64,000 nucleotides of DNA from Brevundimonas sp. PAMC22021 (GCF_019443405.1 NZ_CP080376.1:992001-1056000); one strand, 5' to 3'. Shown: positions 9,310 through 22,605, counted from the first letter of the stretch. Made by a program: numbers and translations. The notes: generated by a model from the letters alone, not told the origin.

Positions 9310-10578
9310 TCAGCGCGCAAGGGCGTCGATCATCGGCTGGGTGATCAGGCACACGCCCTTGTCCGTCCGGCGGAAGCGCTGGGCGTCGATGACCGGGTCC
9401 TCTCCGACAACCAGGCCTTCGGGAATGACCACTTCCTTGTCGATGATGACGTTGGTCAGGCGGCACGACCGACCGATCTCGACGCGGGGCATGATCACCG
9501 CGTTCTCGACGTGGGAGTAGCTGTTGACCCGCACGCCGGTGAACAGCAGCGACCGCTCCAGCGAGGCGCCCGAGACGATGCAGTCGCCCGAAACCACCGA
9601 AGACACCGCCATGCCGCGCCGTCCCTCGTCGTTGTGGACGAATTTGGCCGGAGCCGTCATCTCGCTGTAGGTCCAGATCGGCCACTCGCGGTCGTAGAGG
9701 TCGAGATCGGGCGTGGTGTTGGTCAAGTCGAGGTTGGCGTCGAAATAGGCGTCGAGCGTGCCGACGTCGCGCCAGTAGGCCTCGGCGCGCGGCCCCGAGC
9801 GGATGGCCGAGCGGCCGAGCTGGTGAGCGAAGGCGCGGCCGTTCTTGACCAGGTCCGGAATGATGTTCTTGCCGAAGTCGTGCTCGGACGCAGGGTTCGC
9901 CGCGTCCTCGATCAGGCGCTGGAACAGGAATTCGGTGTCGAAGATGTAGATGCCCATGCTGACCAGCGCCGTGTCCGGCTTGCCCGGCATGGAAGGCGGG
10001 TCCTTGGGCTTTTCAAGGAAGTCGATGATGCGGTCGTTCTCGTCGATGTGCATCACGCCAAAGGCGGAGGCTTCCGAGCGAGGGGCCTCGACGCAGCCGA
10101 CGGTGACCTCGGCGTTGTTGTTGCAATGCTCCTCGAGCATCACGCCGTAGTCCTGCTTGTAGATGTGGTCGCCGGCCAGGACGATGATGTATTTGGGCGC
10201 ATAGCTGCGGATGATGTCGATGTTCTGGTACACGGCGTCGGCGGTGCCGAGATACCAGTTGGCTTCGGACACGCGCTGGCTGGCCGGCAGGATGTCGAAG
10301 CTCTCGTTCCGCTCGGGCCGGAAGAAGGTCCAGCCGTATTGCAGGTGCTTGATCAGGCTGTGCGCCTTGTACTGGGTCGCCACGCAGATGCGGCGCACGC
10401 CAGAGTTCAGGGCGTTAGACAGGGCGAAGTCGATGATGCGCGTCTTGCCGCCAAAGAAGACCGCCGGCTTGGCGCGACGGTCCGTCAGCTCCAGCAATCG
10501 GCTGCCTCTACCCCCGGCCAGAACAAAGGCCATGGCCTGACGGCTGATCAGGCCCCGGAGGGTCGCGCTGGGTGGCAT
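9310..10578 (-). CDS. glgC: Glucose-1-phosphate adenylyltransferase (ADP-glucose pyrophosphorylase)
   Basis: A 422-residue enzyme that makes ADP-glucose from glucose-1-phosphate and ATP, the committed step of bacterial glycogen synthesis. The pyrophosphorylase motif [15 protein letters not shown] and the Arg/Lys allosteric region [18 protein letters not shown] are present. FLEKP and the [11 protein letters not shown] active-site block follow, and a left-handed beta-helix fills the C-terminus. The ATG at 10578 has GGGAGA upstream. It is the first gene of glgC-glgA and is divergent from glgB, so one promoter region of 108 bp serves both arms. Confidence 0.96.
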   Translation of the reverse strand: MPPSATLRGLISRQAMAFVLAGGRGSRLLELTDRRAKPAVFFGGKTRIIDFALSNALNSGVRRICVATQYKAHSLIKHLQYGWTFFRPERNESFDILPASQRVSEANWYLGTADAVYQNIDIIRSYAPKYIIVLAGDHIYKQDYGVMLEEHCNNNAEVTVGCVEAPRSEASAFGVMHIDENDRIIDFLEKPKDPPSMPGKPDTALVSMGIYIFDTEFLFQRLIEDAANPASEHDFGKNIIPDLVKNGRAFAHQLGRSAIRSGPRAEAYWRDVGTLDAYFDANLDLTNTTPDLDLYDREWPIWTYSEMTAPAKFVHNDEGRRGMAVSSVVSGDCIVSGASLERSLLFTGVRVNSYSHVENAVIMPRVEIGRSCRLTNVIIDKEVVIPEGLVVGEDPVIDAQRFRRTDKGVCLITQPMIDALAR

Positions 10579-10686
10579 ATGGTTGTTTCTCCCTGTGCGG
10601 GACGGAACCGATCCTAGCGGCTAAGGTTCCATACGCGTCGCGCGGCTTTCACTGTTTTCGCGCGAGATTTCCGGGAAGGGGCCAAG
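10579..10686. promoter_or_regulatory. Divergent promoter region between glgC and glgB
   Basis: This 108-bp gap must carry promoters for both glycogen arms. It contains the nested dyad GGAACC (10604-10609) ... GGTTCC (10625-10630) with TAGC/GCTA inside. It also contains a second dyad, TCGCGCG (10638-10644) and CGCGCGA (10659-10665), near the glgB ribosome site. I could not identify convincing -35/-10 boxes, so operator identity is unknown. Confidence 0.4.
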
Positions 10687-12838
10687 TTGCAGCGATCAGC
10701 CGTGGAGGACTGGCTCTCCGACCCGTTTGCGTTTCTCGGTTTCCACGACGGATCGGTGCGGACCTACCAGCCGGGCGCGGCTGCGGTGGAGGTCATCGCC
10801 CGCGCAAACGGTCGCGTCGTCAGCCGGCTTGAAGAGGTCTCGCCAGGCCTTTTTGTCGGATCGATGAAGAAGCCTATCGCCTATCGCCTGCGGGTGATCT
10901 GGCCCGGCGGGGTGCAGGATACGGAAGACGCCTACGCCTTCGGTCCCGTGCTGGGCGAACTGGATTTGCACCTGTTCGGCGAGGGATCGCACTTCGAACT
11001 TGCGAGCCGCATGGGCGCGGCGCCCGTGGCGCACGAGGGCTGCAAGGGCGTGGCCTTCTCCGTCTGGGCCCCGAACGCCCGGCAGGTGTCCGTCATCGGA
11101 GAGTTCAACGCCTGGGACCGGCGGCGCCATCCGATGCGCTCGCGCGGATCATCCGGCGTCTGGGAGCTGTTCGTTCCGCGTCTGCAGCCAGGAGAACGCT
11201 ACAAGTTCGCGATCACCGGTGCAGACGGCGTGGTGCGGGAGAAGGCCGATCCGCTGGCGCGCGCGACCGAGACGCCGCCCGCCACAGCCTCTGTCGTTGC
11301 CGCGCCGCCCGCGCATCGCTGGGGCGACAAGGCCTGGATGAAGGGCAGGGCGGATCGTCATCATCCCGGCGCGCCGATCTCGATCTACGAGGTCCACGCC
11401 GCCTCGTGGCGCAAGCCTTGGCGCGACTTTCCCGAGGCGCACAGCTGGGACGAACTGTCCGAACAACTGATTCCCTATGTGCGGGACCTGGGCTTCACCC
11501 ACGTCGAGCTGATGCCGATCGCCGAGCATCCGTTCGGCGGGTCCTGGGGCTACCAGCCGCTGTCGCAGTTCGCGCCCTCGGCCCGGTTCGGTCCGGTGGA
11601 CGGCTTCGCCCGTTTCGTGGATCGCTGCCACCAGGCCGGGATCGGAGTGATCCTGGACTGGGTGCCCGCGCACTTCCCCAGCGATGCGCATGGGCTCGCC
11701 TTCTTTGACGGCACGGCCCTGTACGAGCACGCCGATCCCAAGGAAGGCTATCACCCCGACTGGAACACCCTGATCTTCAACCTGGGGCGCAGCGAGGTTC
11801 AGGGCTATCTGATCTCCTCGGCGCTGTATTGGCTGGAGACCTTCCATGTCGATGCGCTGCGGGTCGATGCGGTGGCCTCGATGCTGTACCGCGACTACAG
11901 CCGCAAGGAAGGCCAGTGGACGCCCAACGTCCACGGCGGGCGCGAGAACCTGGAGTCGGTCGCCTTTCTCCAGCGCCTGAACACGATCGTCGCCGAGCGC
12001 TGTCCGGGCGCCATGACCATCGCCGAGGAGTCCACCGCCTGGCCGGGCGTGACCGCGCCGGTCGAGAACGGCGGGCTGGGCTTTTCCTACAAGTGGAACA
12101 TGGGGTGGATGAACGACACCCTGCGCTACATGGAGCGCGATCCGCTGTATCGACGCTGGCACGGCGGCGACATCGGCTTTGGCCTGGTCTACGCCTTCAG
12201 CGAGCGGTTCGTCCTGCCGCTCAGCCACGACGAGGTGGTGCACGGCAAAGGCTCGCTGATCGAGAAGATGCCGGGCGACGCCTGGCAGAAGCTCGCCAAT
12301 CTGCGCGCCTACTTCGCCTTCATGTGGGGCCATCCCGGCAAGAAGCTGCTGTTCATGGGCGGGGAGCTGGCGCAGCCGCGCGAGTGGAACCACGATCGCG
12401 AGCTGGATTGGGGCCTGTTGCAACAGCCCGAGCATGCGGGCGTCCAGCGGCTGGTCGGCGATCTGAACCGGCTCTATGCGCGCGAGGGCGCCCTGCACCA
12501 CACCGACGCCGATCCTCGCGGCTTCGAATGGATCGTCGAGCATGATGCGGCGAGCAGCGTGATCGTGTTCCTGCGCCGGTCGTTCCATGGCGGGGCGCCG
12601 ATCATGGTGGCGCTGAACATGACGCCGGAGGTGCGCCGAGGATACCGCGTCGGGGCGCCGGAGGCGGGCGAATGGCGCGAAATCCTGAACACCGATGCTG
12701 AAATCTACGGCGGTGGGAACATCGGCAATGCCGGAGCCGTTCGGACGGCGCCTCATCCCTGTCACGGTCGGGAGCAGTCGCTAGAGCTGACGCTGCCGCC
12801 TCTGGCCGGGGTCTTCCTGAAGTACGAAGGACCGCCGC

Positions 12839-12855
<17 letters not shown>
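10687..12855 (+). CDS. glgB: 1,4-alpha-glucan branching enzyme
   Basis: A 722-residue GH13 enzyme that transfers alpha-1,4 chain segments to create alpha-1,6 branches in glycogen. Two N-terminal beta-sandwich (CBM48-type) modules occupy about residues 1-200, then the catalytic barrel. The catalytic triad is visible: Asp394 (nucleophile, [13 protein letters not shown]), Glu447 (acid/base, [11 protein letters not shown]) and Asp515 ([13 protein letters not shown]). The TTG start at 10687 is preceded by GGGAAGGGG. It overlaps glgX by 17 bp and heads the five-gene glgB-glgX-treZ-malQ-treY run. Confidence 0.96.
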
Positions 12856-14937
<2,082 letters not shown>

Positions 14938-14941
<4 letters not shown>

Positions 14942-16680
14942 GCGGGCAGAACCTTCGCGCCGGCGCCCGGCTGATCGCACCGGAATGCACGCGATTCCGC
15001 CTGTGGGCGCCGGACCTTTCGCAGGCGGCGCTGGAAGTTGAAGGCCGCGAGGCGCTGCCGATGACGGCGGGCGAGGACGGCTGGTTCGAGGTCGAGGCCG
15101 AAGTGCGAGCGGGCGCCGCCTACCGCTATCGCGTGGCGCCCGACCTCGCCGTGCCCGACCCGGCTTCGCGCGCTCAGGACGGCGACGTCAACGACGCCAG
15201 CCTGGTGGTCGATCCGGACGCCTATCGCTGGCGGATCGAATGGGCCGGCCGGCCATGGGAAGAGGCCGTGATCTGCGAGGTGCATTGCGGCGTGCTGGGC
15301 GGCTTCTCCGGCGTGGCCGATTACCTGCCGCAGCTGGCGGACCTGGGCGTGACCGCCGTGCAACTGATGCCCGTCAACGACTTCTCGGGCCACAGAAACT
15401 GGGGGTACGACGGGGTTCTGCCCTATGCGCCGGATGCGGCCTATGGCTCTCCGGATGACCTCAAGGCGCTCGTCGACCGGGCGCATGAACTCGGAATGAT
15501 GATCTTCCTCGACGTGGTCTACAACCACTTCGGGCCGGACGGGAATTATCTGAACACCTACGCCAGCCGCTTCTTCCATCCAGAAAAAGAAACCCCCTGG
15601 GGCGCCGCCATCGCCTTCGACCGCGAGCCGGTGGCGCGGTTCTTCATCGACAATGCCCGCTACTGGATCGAGGAATTCCGCTTTGATGGCCTGCGGTTGG
15701 ACGCCGTGCACGCCATTGGCGACGATGCCTTTCTGGATCGCCTGGCCACCGAGGTGAGGGAGGGCGCGGGCGACCGACGGGTCCACCTGATCCTGGAGAA
15801 CGAGGCGAACGACGCCGAGCGGCTCGAGCGCGCCTACGACGCCCAGTGGAACGACGACTTCCACAACGTCATGCATGTGCTGCTGACGGGCGAAACCAGC
15901 GCCTATTATCAGGATTTCGCCGACGACGCCGAAGAGCGGCTGGCCCGTTGCCTGGGGGAAGGTTTCATCTATCAGGGCGAAGGATCGCCGAACCACGACG
16001 GCTCGCCGCGCGGTAAGCCGAGCGCGCATCTGCGGCCGACCGCCTTTGTGTCGTTCCTGCAGAACCACGACCAGATCGGCAACCGCGCCATGGGCGAGCG
16101 GCTGACCCACCTGGTGGATCACGAGCGGCTGAAGGCGGCCGTGGCGCTGCAGCTGCTGTGCCCGCAGATCCCGCTGATCTTCATGGGCGAGGAGACGGGC
16201 TCGACCAGCCCCTTTCTGTTCTTCACCGACTTCCACGACGAGCTCGCCGACGCCGTCCGGGAAGGTCGCCGCAAGGAGTTCGCCAAGTTCGAGACCTTTG
16301 CCGATTCGGAAGCGCGCGAGCGCATCCCCGATCCGAACGCGCCGTCGACCTTTGAGATGTCCAAGGTCCGGCCGGGCGAGGACGCCGACGGCTGGCGCGA
16401 TCTTTATCGCCGGCTTCTTACCCTGCGCCGCGAGATGATCACGCCGGGCTTGTCAGGCGCGAAATCGGCCGGAGCGCAGGTGCTGGGCGACAAGGCTGTC
16501 GCGGCCGCCTGGACGCTGGGCAATGGTTTTCGGCTGAGCCTCGCCCTGAACCTGGGCGAGGAGGCGGTCGCCTTCGCCGATGCGCCCGCCGTCGAGCCGG
16601 TATTCTCCATCGGAGACACGGCCACGGATGGCCGGATCGCCCCGGCCTGTCTGCTGGCGTGGCTGGAGCCGGTGGGGTGA
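14938..16680 (+). CDS. treZ: Maltooligosyl trehalose trehalohydrolase
   Basis: A 580-residue GH13 enzyme that releases trehalose from the maltooligosyl-trehalose made by TreY. It has an N-terminal CBM48-like domain (to about residue 100), then EVHCGVLGGFSGVADYLPQL, NWGYDGVLPYAPD and DVVYNHFGPDGNYL, all diagnostic of TreZ. The catalytic pair are Asp255 (FDGLRLDAVHAI) and Glu287 (LILENEAND). Its GTG start overlaps the glgX stop (GTGA). treY lies two genes downstream, completing the TreYZ route. Confidence 0.95.
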
Positions 16681-18638
16681 GCCAGGCGGACCTGCATGCG
16701 CTGGCGACCGCCGCCGGACTGGTGATAGACTGGGAGGACGCGCAAGGGCGGGACCAGCGCGTGTCCGACGCGTCGCTGCGCGCCATCCTGACCGCGATGG
16801 GCTTTCCCTGCGACAGCGCCGGGGACTGTCGAGAGAGCCAAACGCGGTTGGCGCAGGACGCCGAGCCGGCCCTGATCACCGCCGTCGCGGGACAGACGCT
16901 GGAGCTGCCGCGCGGCGCCTCGTCCGGGCGGCTGATCCTCGAAAGCGGAGAGGTCCTGGACGTCGCCCCAGGCATGAAGGCGCCGAACACCGTCGGCTAT
17001 CACCGTCTCGATCTGGGCAGCCGCGAAGTGACGCTGGCCGTCTGCCCGCCGCGCTGCCTGACGGCGCGGGATGTTCTGGGTCGCAAGGGCTGGGGCGCGA
17101 CGGTGCAGCTCTACAGTTTGCGCGACGATCGGCCGACACCTTCGGGCGACTTCGGCGCCCTGGCCGACTTCGCTGCACGGATGGGGAGAGCAGGCGCGGA
17201 CGCCGTGGCCATCAGCCCGGTCCACGCCCTGTTCCTAGCTGATCCCGATCGCTACAGCCCCTATTCCCCCTCCAGCCGGGACTGGCTGAACCCGCTCTTC
17301 GCCGATCCGGCCGTGATGCCGGGGCACGAGCGCGAGAGGCACGATGGCGACCTGATCGACTGGCGCGCGGCCAGCGAGGTCCGGGTCGCGGCCTTGCGCG
17401 AGGGGTTCTCGACCTTCGACGGCGACGACCGTTTTGACGCCTTCCTGCGCGAGGGCGGCGAGCCGTTGCGCCAGCATGCGCTGTTCGAGGCGCTGCACGC
17501 CCGCTTCTTCGCCTCGCACGGCGCGGGCGGCTGGCAAGGGTGGCCGCTAGAGTACCAGAGGCCCGACAACCCGGCCGTTCAGGCGTTCGCCCGCGAGCAC
17601 GCCGACGACGTGCGCTTTCACCTATTCTGCCAGTGGCTCGCCGATCTTGGGCTGGAAACGGCGCAAGCGACGGCGAAAAATGCCGGCATGGGTCTGGGCC
17701 TGATCGCCGACCTGGCCGTGGGGCTGGATCCTGGCGGTAGCCACGCTTGGGCGCGGCGCGATGAACTGCTGGATGGCTTGACGCTTGGCGCGCCGCCGGA
17801 CGCCTTTCAGGCGGCGGGGCAGGGATGGGGCATCACCAGCTTTTCGCCCACGGCCCTGAAGCGAACGGGCTTCGAACCGTTCATCCGCACGGTGCGTGCG
17901 GCGCTGCGGCACGCCGGCGGCTTGCGGATCGACCATGCGCTGGGCCTGAACCGGTTGTGGGTGCTGCCGGACGGGGCCTCTCCGCTGGAGGGCGCCTATC
18001 TGGTCAATCCGCTGCAGGACCTGCTGCGGCTGTGCGCGCTGGAGTCTCACCGCGCCGGCTCGGTCATCATCGGCGAGGACCTGGGCGTGGTGCCCGACGG
18101 CTTGCGCGACACGCTGGAGGCGCACGGCCTGCTCGGCATGCGCGTCCTGCCGTTCGAGCGCGAAAAAGACGGCGCACTCAGGAGCCCTGACGATTGGGAC
18201 CCGCTGGCCGCCGCCATGACCTCGACCCACGACCTGGCGCCCGTCGCCGGATGGTGGAAGGGGCGCGACATCGACTGGCGCGAGCGGCTCGGCGCCGGCG
18301 GCGATCGCCAGGCCGAGCGCGAGGAGCGGGCGGACTACCGCGACGCCTTCTGGGACGCGGCGGTCGAGGCGGGCGTCGCCACCGGCGATCAGCCGGACGC
18401 CAACGCGCCCCAAACGGCCGTCGACGCCGCCGTCGCCTATGCGGCCGCCAGCGCCTGCGAACTGGCGCTGATCCCGGTCGAGGACCTGATCGGACTGGAC
18501 GAACAACCGAACCTGCCCGGCGTGGTCGAGGTGCATCCCAACTGGCGTCGTCGCCTGCCGACCGCCACCGAAACCCTGCTCGAACAGCCGCGCGTCGCCG
18601 CGCGCATCGAGCGCCTGAACGCCGAAAGACCCCGATGA
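16677..18638 (+). CDS. malQ: 4-alpha-glucanotransferase (amylomaltase)
   Basis: A 653-residue GH77 disproportionating enzyme that moves glucan segments between maltooligosaccharides. Key residues: Asp419 (LRIDHALGLNRLW), Glu467 (IIGEDLGVVPDG) and Asp519 (STHDLAPVAGWW). An N-terminal extension of about 130 residues precedes the barrel, as in the E. coli-type enzyme. I chose the GTG at 16677, which overlaps the treZ stop in the same GTGA arrangement as the previous junction; an open frame begins at 16659. Inserted between treZ and treY, it likely adjusts chain lengths for trehalose synthesis. Confidence 0.93.
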   Translation: MSQADLHALATAAGLVIDWEDAQGRDQRVSDASLRAILTAMGFPCDSAGDCRESQTRLAQDAEPALITAVAGQTLELPRGASSGRLILESGEVLDVAPGMKAPNTVGYHRLDLGSREVTLAVCPPRCLTARDVLGRKGWGATVQLYSLRDDRPTPSGDFGALADFAARMGRAGADAVAISPVHALFLADPDRYSPYSPSSRDWLNPLFADPAVMPGHERERHDGDLIDWRAASEVRVAALREGFSTFDGDDRFDAFLREGGEPLRQHALFEALHARFFASHGAGGWQGWPLEYQRPDNPAVQAFAREHADDVRFHLFCQWLADLGLETAQATAKNAGMGLGLIADLAVGLDPGGSHAWARRDELLDGLTLGAPPDAFQAAGQGWGITSFSPTALKRTGFEPFIRTVRAALRHAGGLRIDHALGLNRLWVLPDGASPLEGAYLVNPLQDLLRLCALESHRAGSVIIGEDLGVVPDGLRDTLEAHGLLGMRVLPFEREKDGALRSPDDWDPLAAAMTSTHDLAPVAGWWKGRDIDWRERLGAGGDRQAEREERADYRDAFWDAAVEAGVATGDQPDANAPQTAVDAAVAYAAASACELALIPVEDLIGLDEQPNLPGVVEVHPNWRRRLPTATETLLEQPRVAARIERLNAERPR

Positions 18639-21184
18639 CGCCACGCGCCACCTATCGCGTCCAGTTCCACGCCGACTTCACCTTCGCTGACGCCGAACGC
18701 CTGGCGCCCTACTGGGCCGGGCTCGGGATCAGCCATGTCTATGCGTCGCCGATCGCCACGGCGCGAAAGGGCTCGATCCACGGCTACGACGTGGTCGATC
18801 CCATGACCATCAATCCGGCGCTGGGCGGCGAGGAGGGCTTCCGTTCGCTGGTTGAGACGCTGCGGCGGCACGACCTGGGCGTCATCCTCGACATCGTGCC
18901 GAACCATGTGGCCGTCGGCGGCGACGACAATGAATGGTGGCTTGATGTTCTGGCGAAGGGTCCGGCCAGCGCCTACGCCCGCTTCTTCGACATCGATTGG
19001 AACAGCGGCGATCCTGCGCTGGAGGGCAAGCTGCTGGCGCCGTTCCTGGGCGGCCCCTACGCCGAGGTGTTGGCGTCCGGCGACCTTTTTGTCGAAGCGG
19101 AGCCCGAGCGAGACCGGATCTCGGTCGTCGCATACGGCTCCCATAGATTTCCCATCCGGCGCGAAGACCATGCCGCCGTACTGGGCGCGGCGGGTGCGGA
19201 TCGTCTCGAGCACACAACGCCGGAGGCGCTGGCGCGCGCCTTTGACGGCAAGAGCGAGACGGGCAAGGCGGCTCTGCACGAGCTGCTGGAGCGGCAACAC
19301 TATCGCCTGGCGCATTGGCGCACGGCGGGCGACCAGATCAACTGGCGGCGCTTCTTCGACATCTCGGAGCTGGCAGGCCTGCGGATTGAGGACAAGGCGG
19401 TGTTCGAGGCGGTGCACGCCCTGCCGCTTCGCCTCTATGCTGAGGGCCTGATCGACGGCCTGCGCATCGACCACGTCGACGGGCTGGCCGACCCGGCAGC
19501 CTATTGCCGCCGGCTGCGTCAGCGCCTGACCGAGCTTGAGGCGCAGCGCCCCGCAACGGCGTCCAGCGGGCCCGCCTATCTGGTGATCGAGAAGATTCTG
19601 GCGGTGGACGAGCCGCTGGCCTCCGACTGGCTGACGGACGGCACGACCGGCTACGACTTCATGAACGACGTCTCGGCGGTGCTGCATGATCCCGCCGGCG
19701 CCGGGACCCTGGATGCGTTGTGGACGGAGATCAGCGGGCGCACGGCGGACTTCCATGCGGAGGAACGGCTGGCGCGCGGCGAGACGCTGGACCGGAGCTT
19801 CGCCGGGCAGCTGGACGCGTGCGCCGCCGCTTTCGAGCGGCTGGCGCGCAGCGATCTGGCGACGCGCGACCTGACGCTGGCTGGGTTCCGGCGAGCCGCG
19901 CGCGCCATGATGACAGTGTTTCCGGTCTATCGCACCTATGGCGTAGGCGACGCAGCGCCGGGCTCGGACGCCGCGATCCGGGAGGGTGTCGTCGCGGCCG
20001 CCATCGATCTGGCGGGTCCGTCGGACGCCGAGGCCATCCGGCAGATCGCCCAGTGGCTGGCGGGCGAGGGCGGCGGCGATGCGGACCTGAAGGCGGACGC
20101 CGTCAGGCGATTTCAGCAGCTGAGCGCGCCCGTGTCGGCCAAGTCCGTCGAGGACACCGCTTTCTATCGCTTCGGGCGCCTGCTTTCGCGAACCGACGTC
20201 GGGTTCGATCCGGCGCGGCTGGGCGCCTCGGCCGAGGACTTCCACGCGGCGGTTCGGGCGCGGGCGGCGACCCACCCTCACGCCATGCTGGCCACCGCGA
20301 CGCATGATCACAAGCGCGGCGAGGATGGTCGGGCGAGATTGGCCGTGCTCAGCGATCTGCCCGACCTGTGGGCGGAGGCTGCGCGGCGTTGGCAGGCGTC
20401 GGCGCCTCTCGACGGTGTCTCGCCCGGCGACGCCTATCAGCTGCATCAGGCCATCGTCGGCGCCTGGCCGCTGGAGCTTTCGGCGTCCGATGCAGAAGGC
20501 CTGTCGACGCTGCGGGATCGGCTGGCGGGCTGGCAGCAGAAGGCGCTTAGGGAAGCCAAGCTGCGGTCGTCCTGGGCGATGCCGGACGAGACCTATGAAG
20601 GTGCGTGCCGCGCCTACCTGGACGTGTTGCTGGCGCCCGGCAGCGCATTCCTGACGGAGGCCGTGCCGTTCATCGAGCGGATCGCGCCGGCCGGCGTGGC
20701 CAAGAGCCTGGCCCAGACGCTGTTGAAGCTGATCGTTCCGGGCGTGCCGGACGTCTACCAGGGAACCGAAGGCTGGGACTTCAGCCTGGTCGATCCGGAC
20801 AACCGTCGGCCCGTGGACTACGCCGCCCGAGAGGCGTGGCTGGGCGCAGAAGGCGACGCGGGAGGCTGGCGCGACGGGGCGGGCAAGGCGGCGCTGATCG
20901 CCAGGCTGCTGCACGAGCGCAGACGCCATCCGGAGTTGTTCGCGTCTGGCGACTACGAGCCGCTGACGCTGGAGGGCGCACGCGCAGACCAAGCGTTGGC
21001 CTTTGTCCGTCGTCACGGAGGCGTGGAGTTGCTGGTGGTCTGCGCCACTCGCGCGTCCGAAGCGTGCGTTCAGGCCAAAGATGCGGACCCAAGCATCGCT
21101 TGGTGGGGCGATACGCGGGTCGCCGGACGATCCGTGTCGGAGATCACCAAGGGCGAAGTCTTCGGCTGGCGACTGGACGGCTGA
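18635..21184 (+). CDS. treY: Maltooligosyl trehalose synthase
   Basis: An 849-residue GH13 enzyme that converts the reducing-end alpha-1,4 bond of a maltooligosaccharide into an alpha,alpha-1,1 bond. The start RATYRVQFHADFTF, SHVYASPI, GSIHGYDVVDP and ILDIVPNHVAVGG are classic TreY motifs. The nucleophile region is LRIDHVDGLADP (Asp279), and TATHDHKRGEDGRARL is the TreY-specific block. The ATG at 18635 overlaps the malQ stop (ATGA); the frame is open upstream inside malQ but out of register with any homology. It ends the operon and is followed by a hairpin. Confidence 0.95.
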   Translation: MTPRATYRVQFHADFTFADAERLAPYWAGLGISHVYASPIATARKGSIHGYDVVDPMTINPALGGEEGFRSLVETLRRHDLGVILDIVPNHVAVGGDDNEWWLDVLAKGPASAYARFFDIDWNSGDPALEGKLLAPFLGGPYAEVLASGDLFVEAEPERDRISVVAYGSHRFPIRREDHAAVLGAAGADRLEHTTPEALARAFDGKSETGKAALHELLERQHYRLAHWRTAGDQINWRRFFDISELAGLRIEDKAVFEAVHALPLRLYAEGLIDGLRIDHVDGLADPAAYCRRLRQRLTELEAQRPATASSGPAYLVIEKILAVDEPLASDWLTDGTTGYDFMNDVSAVLHDPAGAGTLDALWTEISGRTADFHAEERLARGETLDRSFAGQLDACAAAFERLARSDLATRDLTLAGFRRAARAMMTVFPVYRTYGVGDAAPGSDAAIREGVVAAAIDLAGPSDAEAIRQIAQWLAGEGGGDADLKADAVRRFQQLSAPVSAKSVEDTAFYRFGRLLSRTDVGFDPARLGASAEDFHAAVRARAATHPHAMLATATHDHKRGEDGRARLAVLSDLPDLWAEAARRWQASAPLDGVSPGDAYQLHQAIVGAWPLELSASDAEGLSTLRDRLAGWQQKALREAKLRSSWAMPDETYEGACRAYLDVLLAPGSAFLTEAVPFIERIAPAGVAKSLAQTLLKLIVPGVPDVYQGTEGWDFSLVDPDNRRPVDYAAREAWLGAEGDAGGWRDGAGKAALIARLLHERRRHPELFASGDYEPLTLEGARADQALAFVRRHGGVELLVVCATRASEACVQAKDADPSIAWWGDTRVAGRSVSEITKGEVFGWRLDG

Positions 21185-21191
21185 ATAAGGA

Positions 21192-21219
21192 AGGGGCGGA
21201 GCTTTTCAGCGCCGCCCCT
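21192..21219. terminator. Hairpin between convergent treY and ugd
   Basis: An 8-bp stem (21192-21199 with 21212-21219) around a 12-nt loop fills the 41-bp gap between the two stop codons. It probably ends both operons. There is no T run directly after the stem. Confidence 0.55.
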
Positions 21220-21225
21220 GTCCGT

Positions 21226-22605
21226 TCACTCTGCGACCGCGCGCTGGAGGGATTGCTCTTCCTCCGCGTGCGAGAAGACCGCGCCGCGCTCTCGTCCCGC
21301 CGAGGCGGCTGGTCGACCCAGCGACACATAGTCGATGCCGGCGGCGGTCACGTCGTTGGGGCTATACAGGTTTCGGAAATCCACCATCAGGCGCCTGCGC
21401 ATCCGACCGGCCGCGCGGGCGAGATCCAGCTTGGCGAAGTCGTCCCATTCCGTCAGCACGACCATAACGTCGGCCCCGTCGAGCGCATGATAGGCGTCGC
21501 GGCAGAAGACGGCGCCCGGCAGCATAGGAGCGGCGGCGTCCATCGCCTCGGGGTCAAAGGCGCGCACCGTGGCTCCGCGCGCCTGCAGTTCCGGGATCAG
21601 GTCCAGCGACGCGGCCTCGCGCATGTCGTCGGTGCCGGCCTTGAAGGCGAGACCCAGGACCGCAATCGTCTTGCCCTGCAGGTCGCCGGCGACGGCGGCG
21701 ACTCGCGCGGCCAGGCACCGCTTGCGATCCGCATTGGCCTCTTCCGCCGCCTGCACGACCCGCAGGCGCACGCCAGACTGGGCGCCGGTGCTCAGCAGGG
21801 CTTTGGTGTCCTTGGGGAAGCACGAACCGCCATAGCCGGGACCGGGCTGCAGGAAGCGTCCGCCGATGCGCGGGTCCAGGCCCATGCCCTCGGCGACCTT
21901 GAGCGCGTCGGCGCCCACTTCCTCGCACAGGTCGGCCATCTCGTTGATGTAGCTGATCTTCACCGCCAGAAAGGCGTTGGACGCGTATTTGATCAGCTCC
22001 GACGTGCGACGTTCGGTCAGCAGCAGGGGCGCGCCCTGACGCGTCAACGGCTGATAGACGGCCGCCATCACCTCGCGGGCGCGCGACTCGTCGGCGCCGA
22101 CGACAATGCGGTCGGGCTTCAGGAAGTCGCCGATGGCGCAGCCTTCGCGCAGGAACTCCGGATTGGACACCACGGCGAAGTCCGCGTTCGCGCGACGATG
22201 CTGGATCAGCCGCTCGACCTGGTCGCCGGTGCCGACGGGTACGGTCGACTTGGTCACCACGACGGTGAAGCCGGTCAGGCAGTCGGCGATCTCTTCGGCC
22301 ACCGCGTGAACAAAGCGCAGGTCCGCATCTCCGTTGGCGCCCGGCGGCGTTCCGACGGCGATGAAAACGGCCTCGGCGTCTCGCACGCCGTCGGCCATCC
22401 GGGTCGAGAAGGTCAGGCGCCCTGCCGAACGATTGCGGGCGATCAGCTCGGGCAGGCCGGGTTCGTAGATCGGGCAGCCGCCGTTCTCCAGCAGGGCGAT
22501 CTTGCTGGCGTCGCGGTCGATGCAGACCACGTCATGGCCGACTTCCGCCAGACAGGCGCCGGTCACCAGGCCGACGTAACCCGTTCCGATGATCCCGATC
22601 TTCAT
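21226..22605 (-). CDS. ugd: UDP-glucose 6-dehydrogenase
   Basis: A 459-residue NAD-dependent enzyme that oxidises UDP-glucose twice to UDP-glucuronate. It shows KIGIIGTGYVGLVTGACLAEVGH at its start (read as two adjacent pieces), then STVPVGTGDQV, VSNPEFLREGCAI and the catalytic-cysteine block GPGYGGSCFPKDTKAL. The ATG at 22605 has GGAGGA upstream and overlaps the stop of the preceding gene. It is the last gene of a five-gene minus operon. UDP-glucuronate is the substrate of the UXS domain encoded on the divergent arm, which ties the two arms into one pathway. Confidence 0.96.
   Translation of the reverse strand: MKIGIIGTGYVGLVTGACLAEVGHDVVCIDRDASKIALLENGGCPIYEPGLPELIARNRSAGRLTFSTRMADGVRDAEAVFIAVGTPPGANGDADLRFVHAVAEEIADCLTGFTVVVTKSTVPVGTGDQVERLIQHRRANADFAVVSNPEFLREGCAIGDFLKPDRIVVGADESRAREVMAAVYQPLTRQGAPLLLTERRTSELIKYASNAFLAVKISYINEMADLCEEVGADALKVAEGMGLDPRIGGRFLQPGPGYGGSCFPKDTKALLSTGAQSGVRLRVVQAAEEANADRKRCLAARVAAVAGDLQGKTIAVLGLAFKAGTDDMREAASLDLIPELQARGATVRAFDPEAMDAAAPMLPGAVFCRDAYHALDGADVMVVLTEWDDFAKLDLARAAGRMRRRLMVDFRNLYSPNDVTAAGIDYVSLGRPAASAGRERGAVFSHAEEEQSLQRAVAE

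Noticed and set aside
11149..12765. Antisense open frame of 538 codons opposite glgB
   Set aside because: It is a shadow of glgB, whose catalytic triad is intact on the plus strand.
18194..18634. 147-codon upstream extension of treY inside malQ
   Set aside because: Arg/Gly-rich shadow of malQ; TreY homology begins at the ATG 18635, which overlaps the malQ stop.
18437..21016. Long antisense open frame (about 859 codons) opposite malQ and treY
   Set aside because: It mirrors the coding frame of real genes with clear catalytic motifs; high GC at third positions keeps the antisense frame open. Its translation is low-complexity, rich in Arg, Gln and His, with no recognisable domain.
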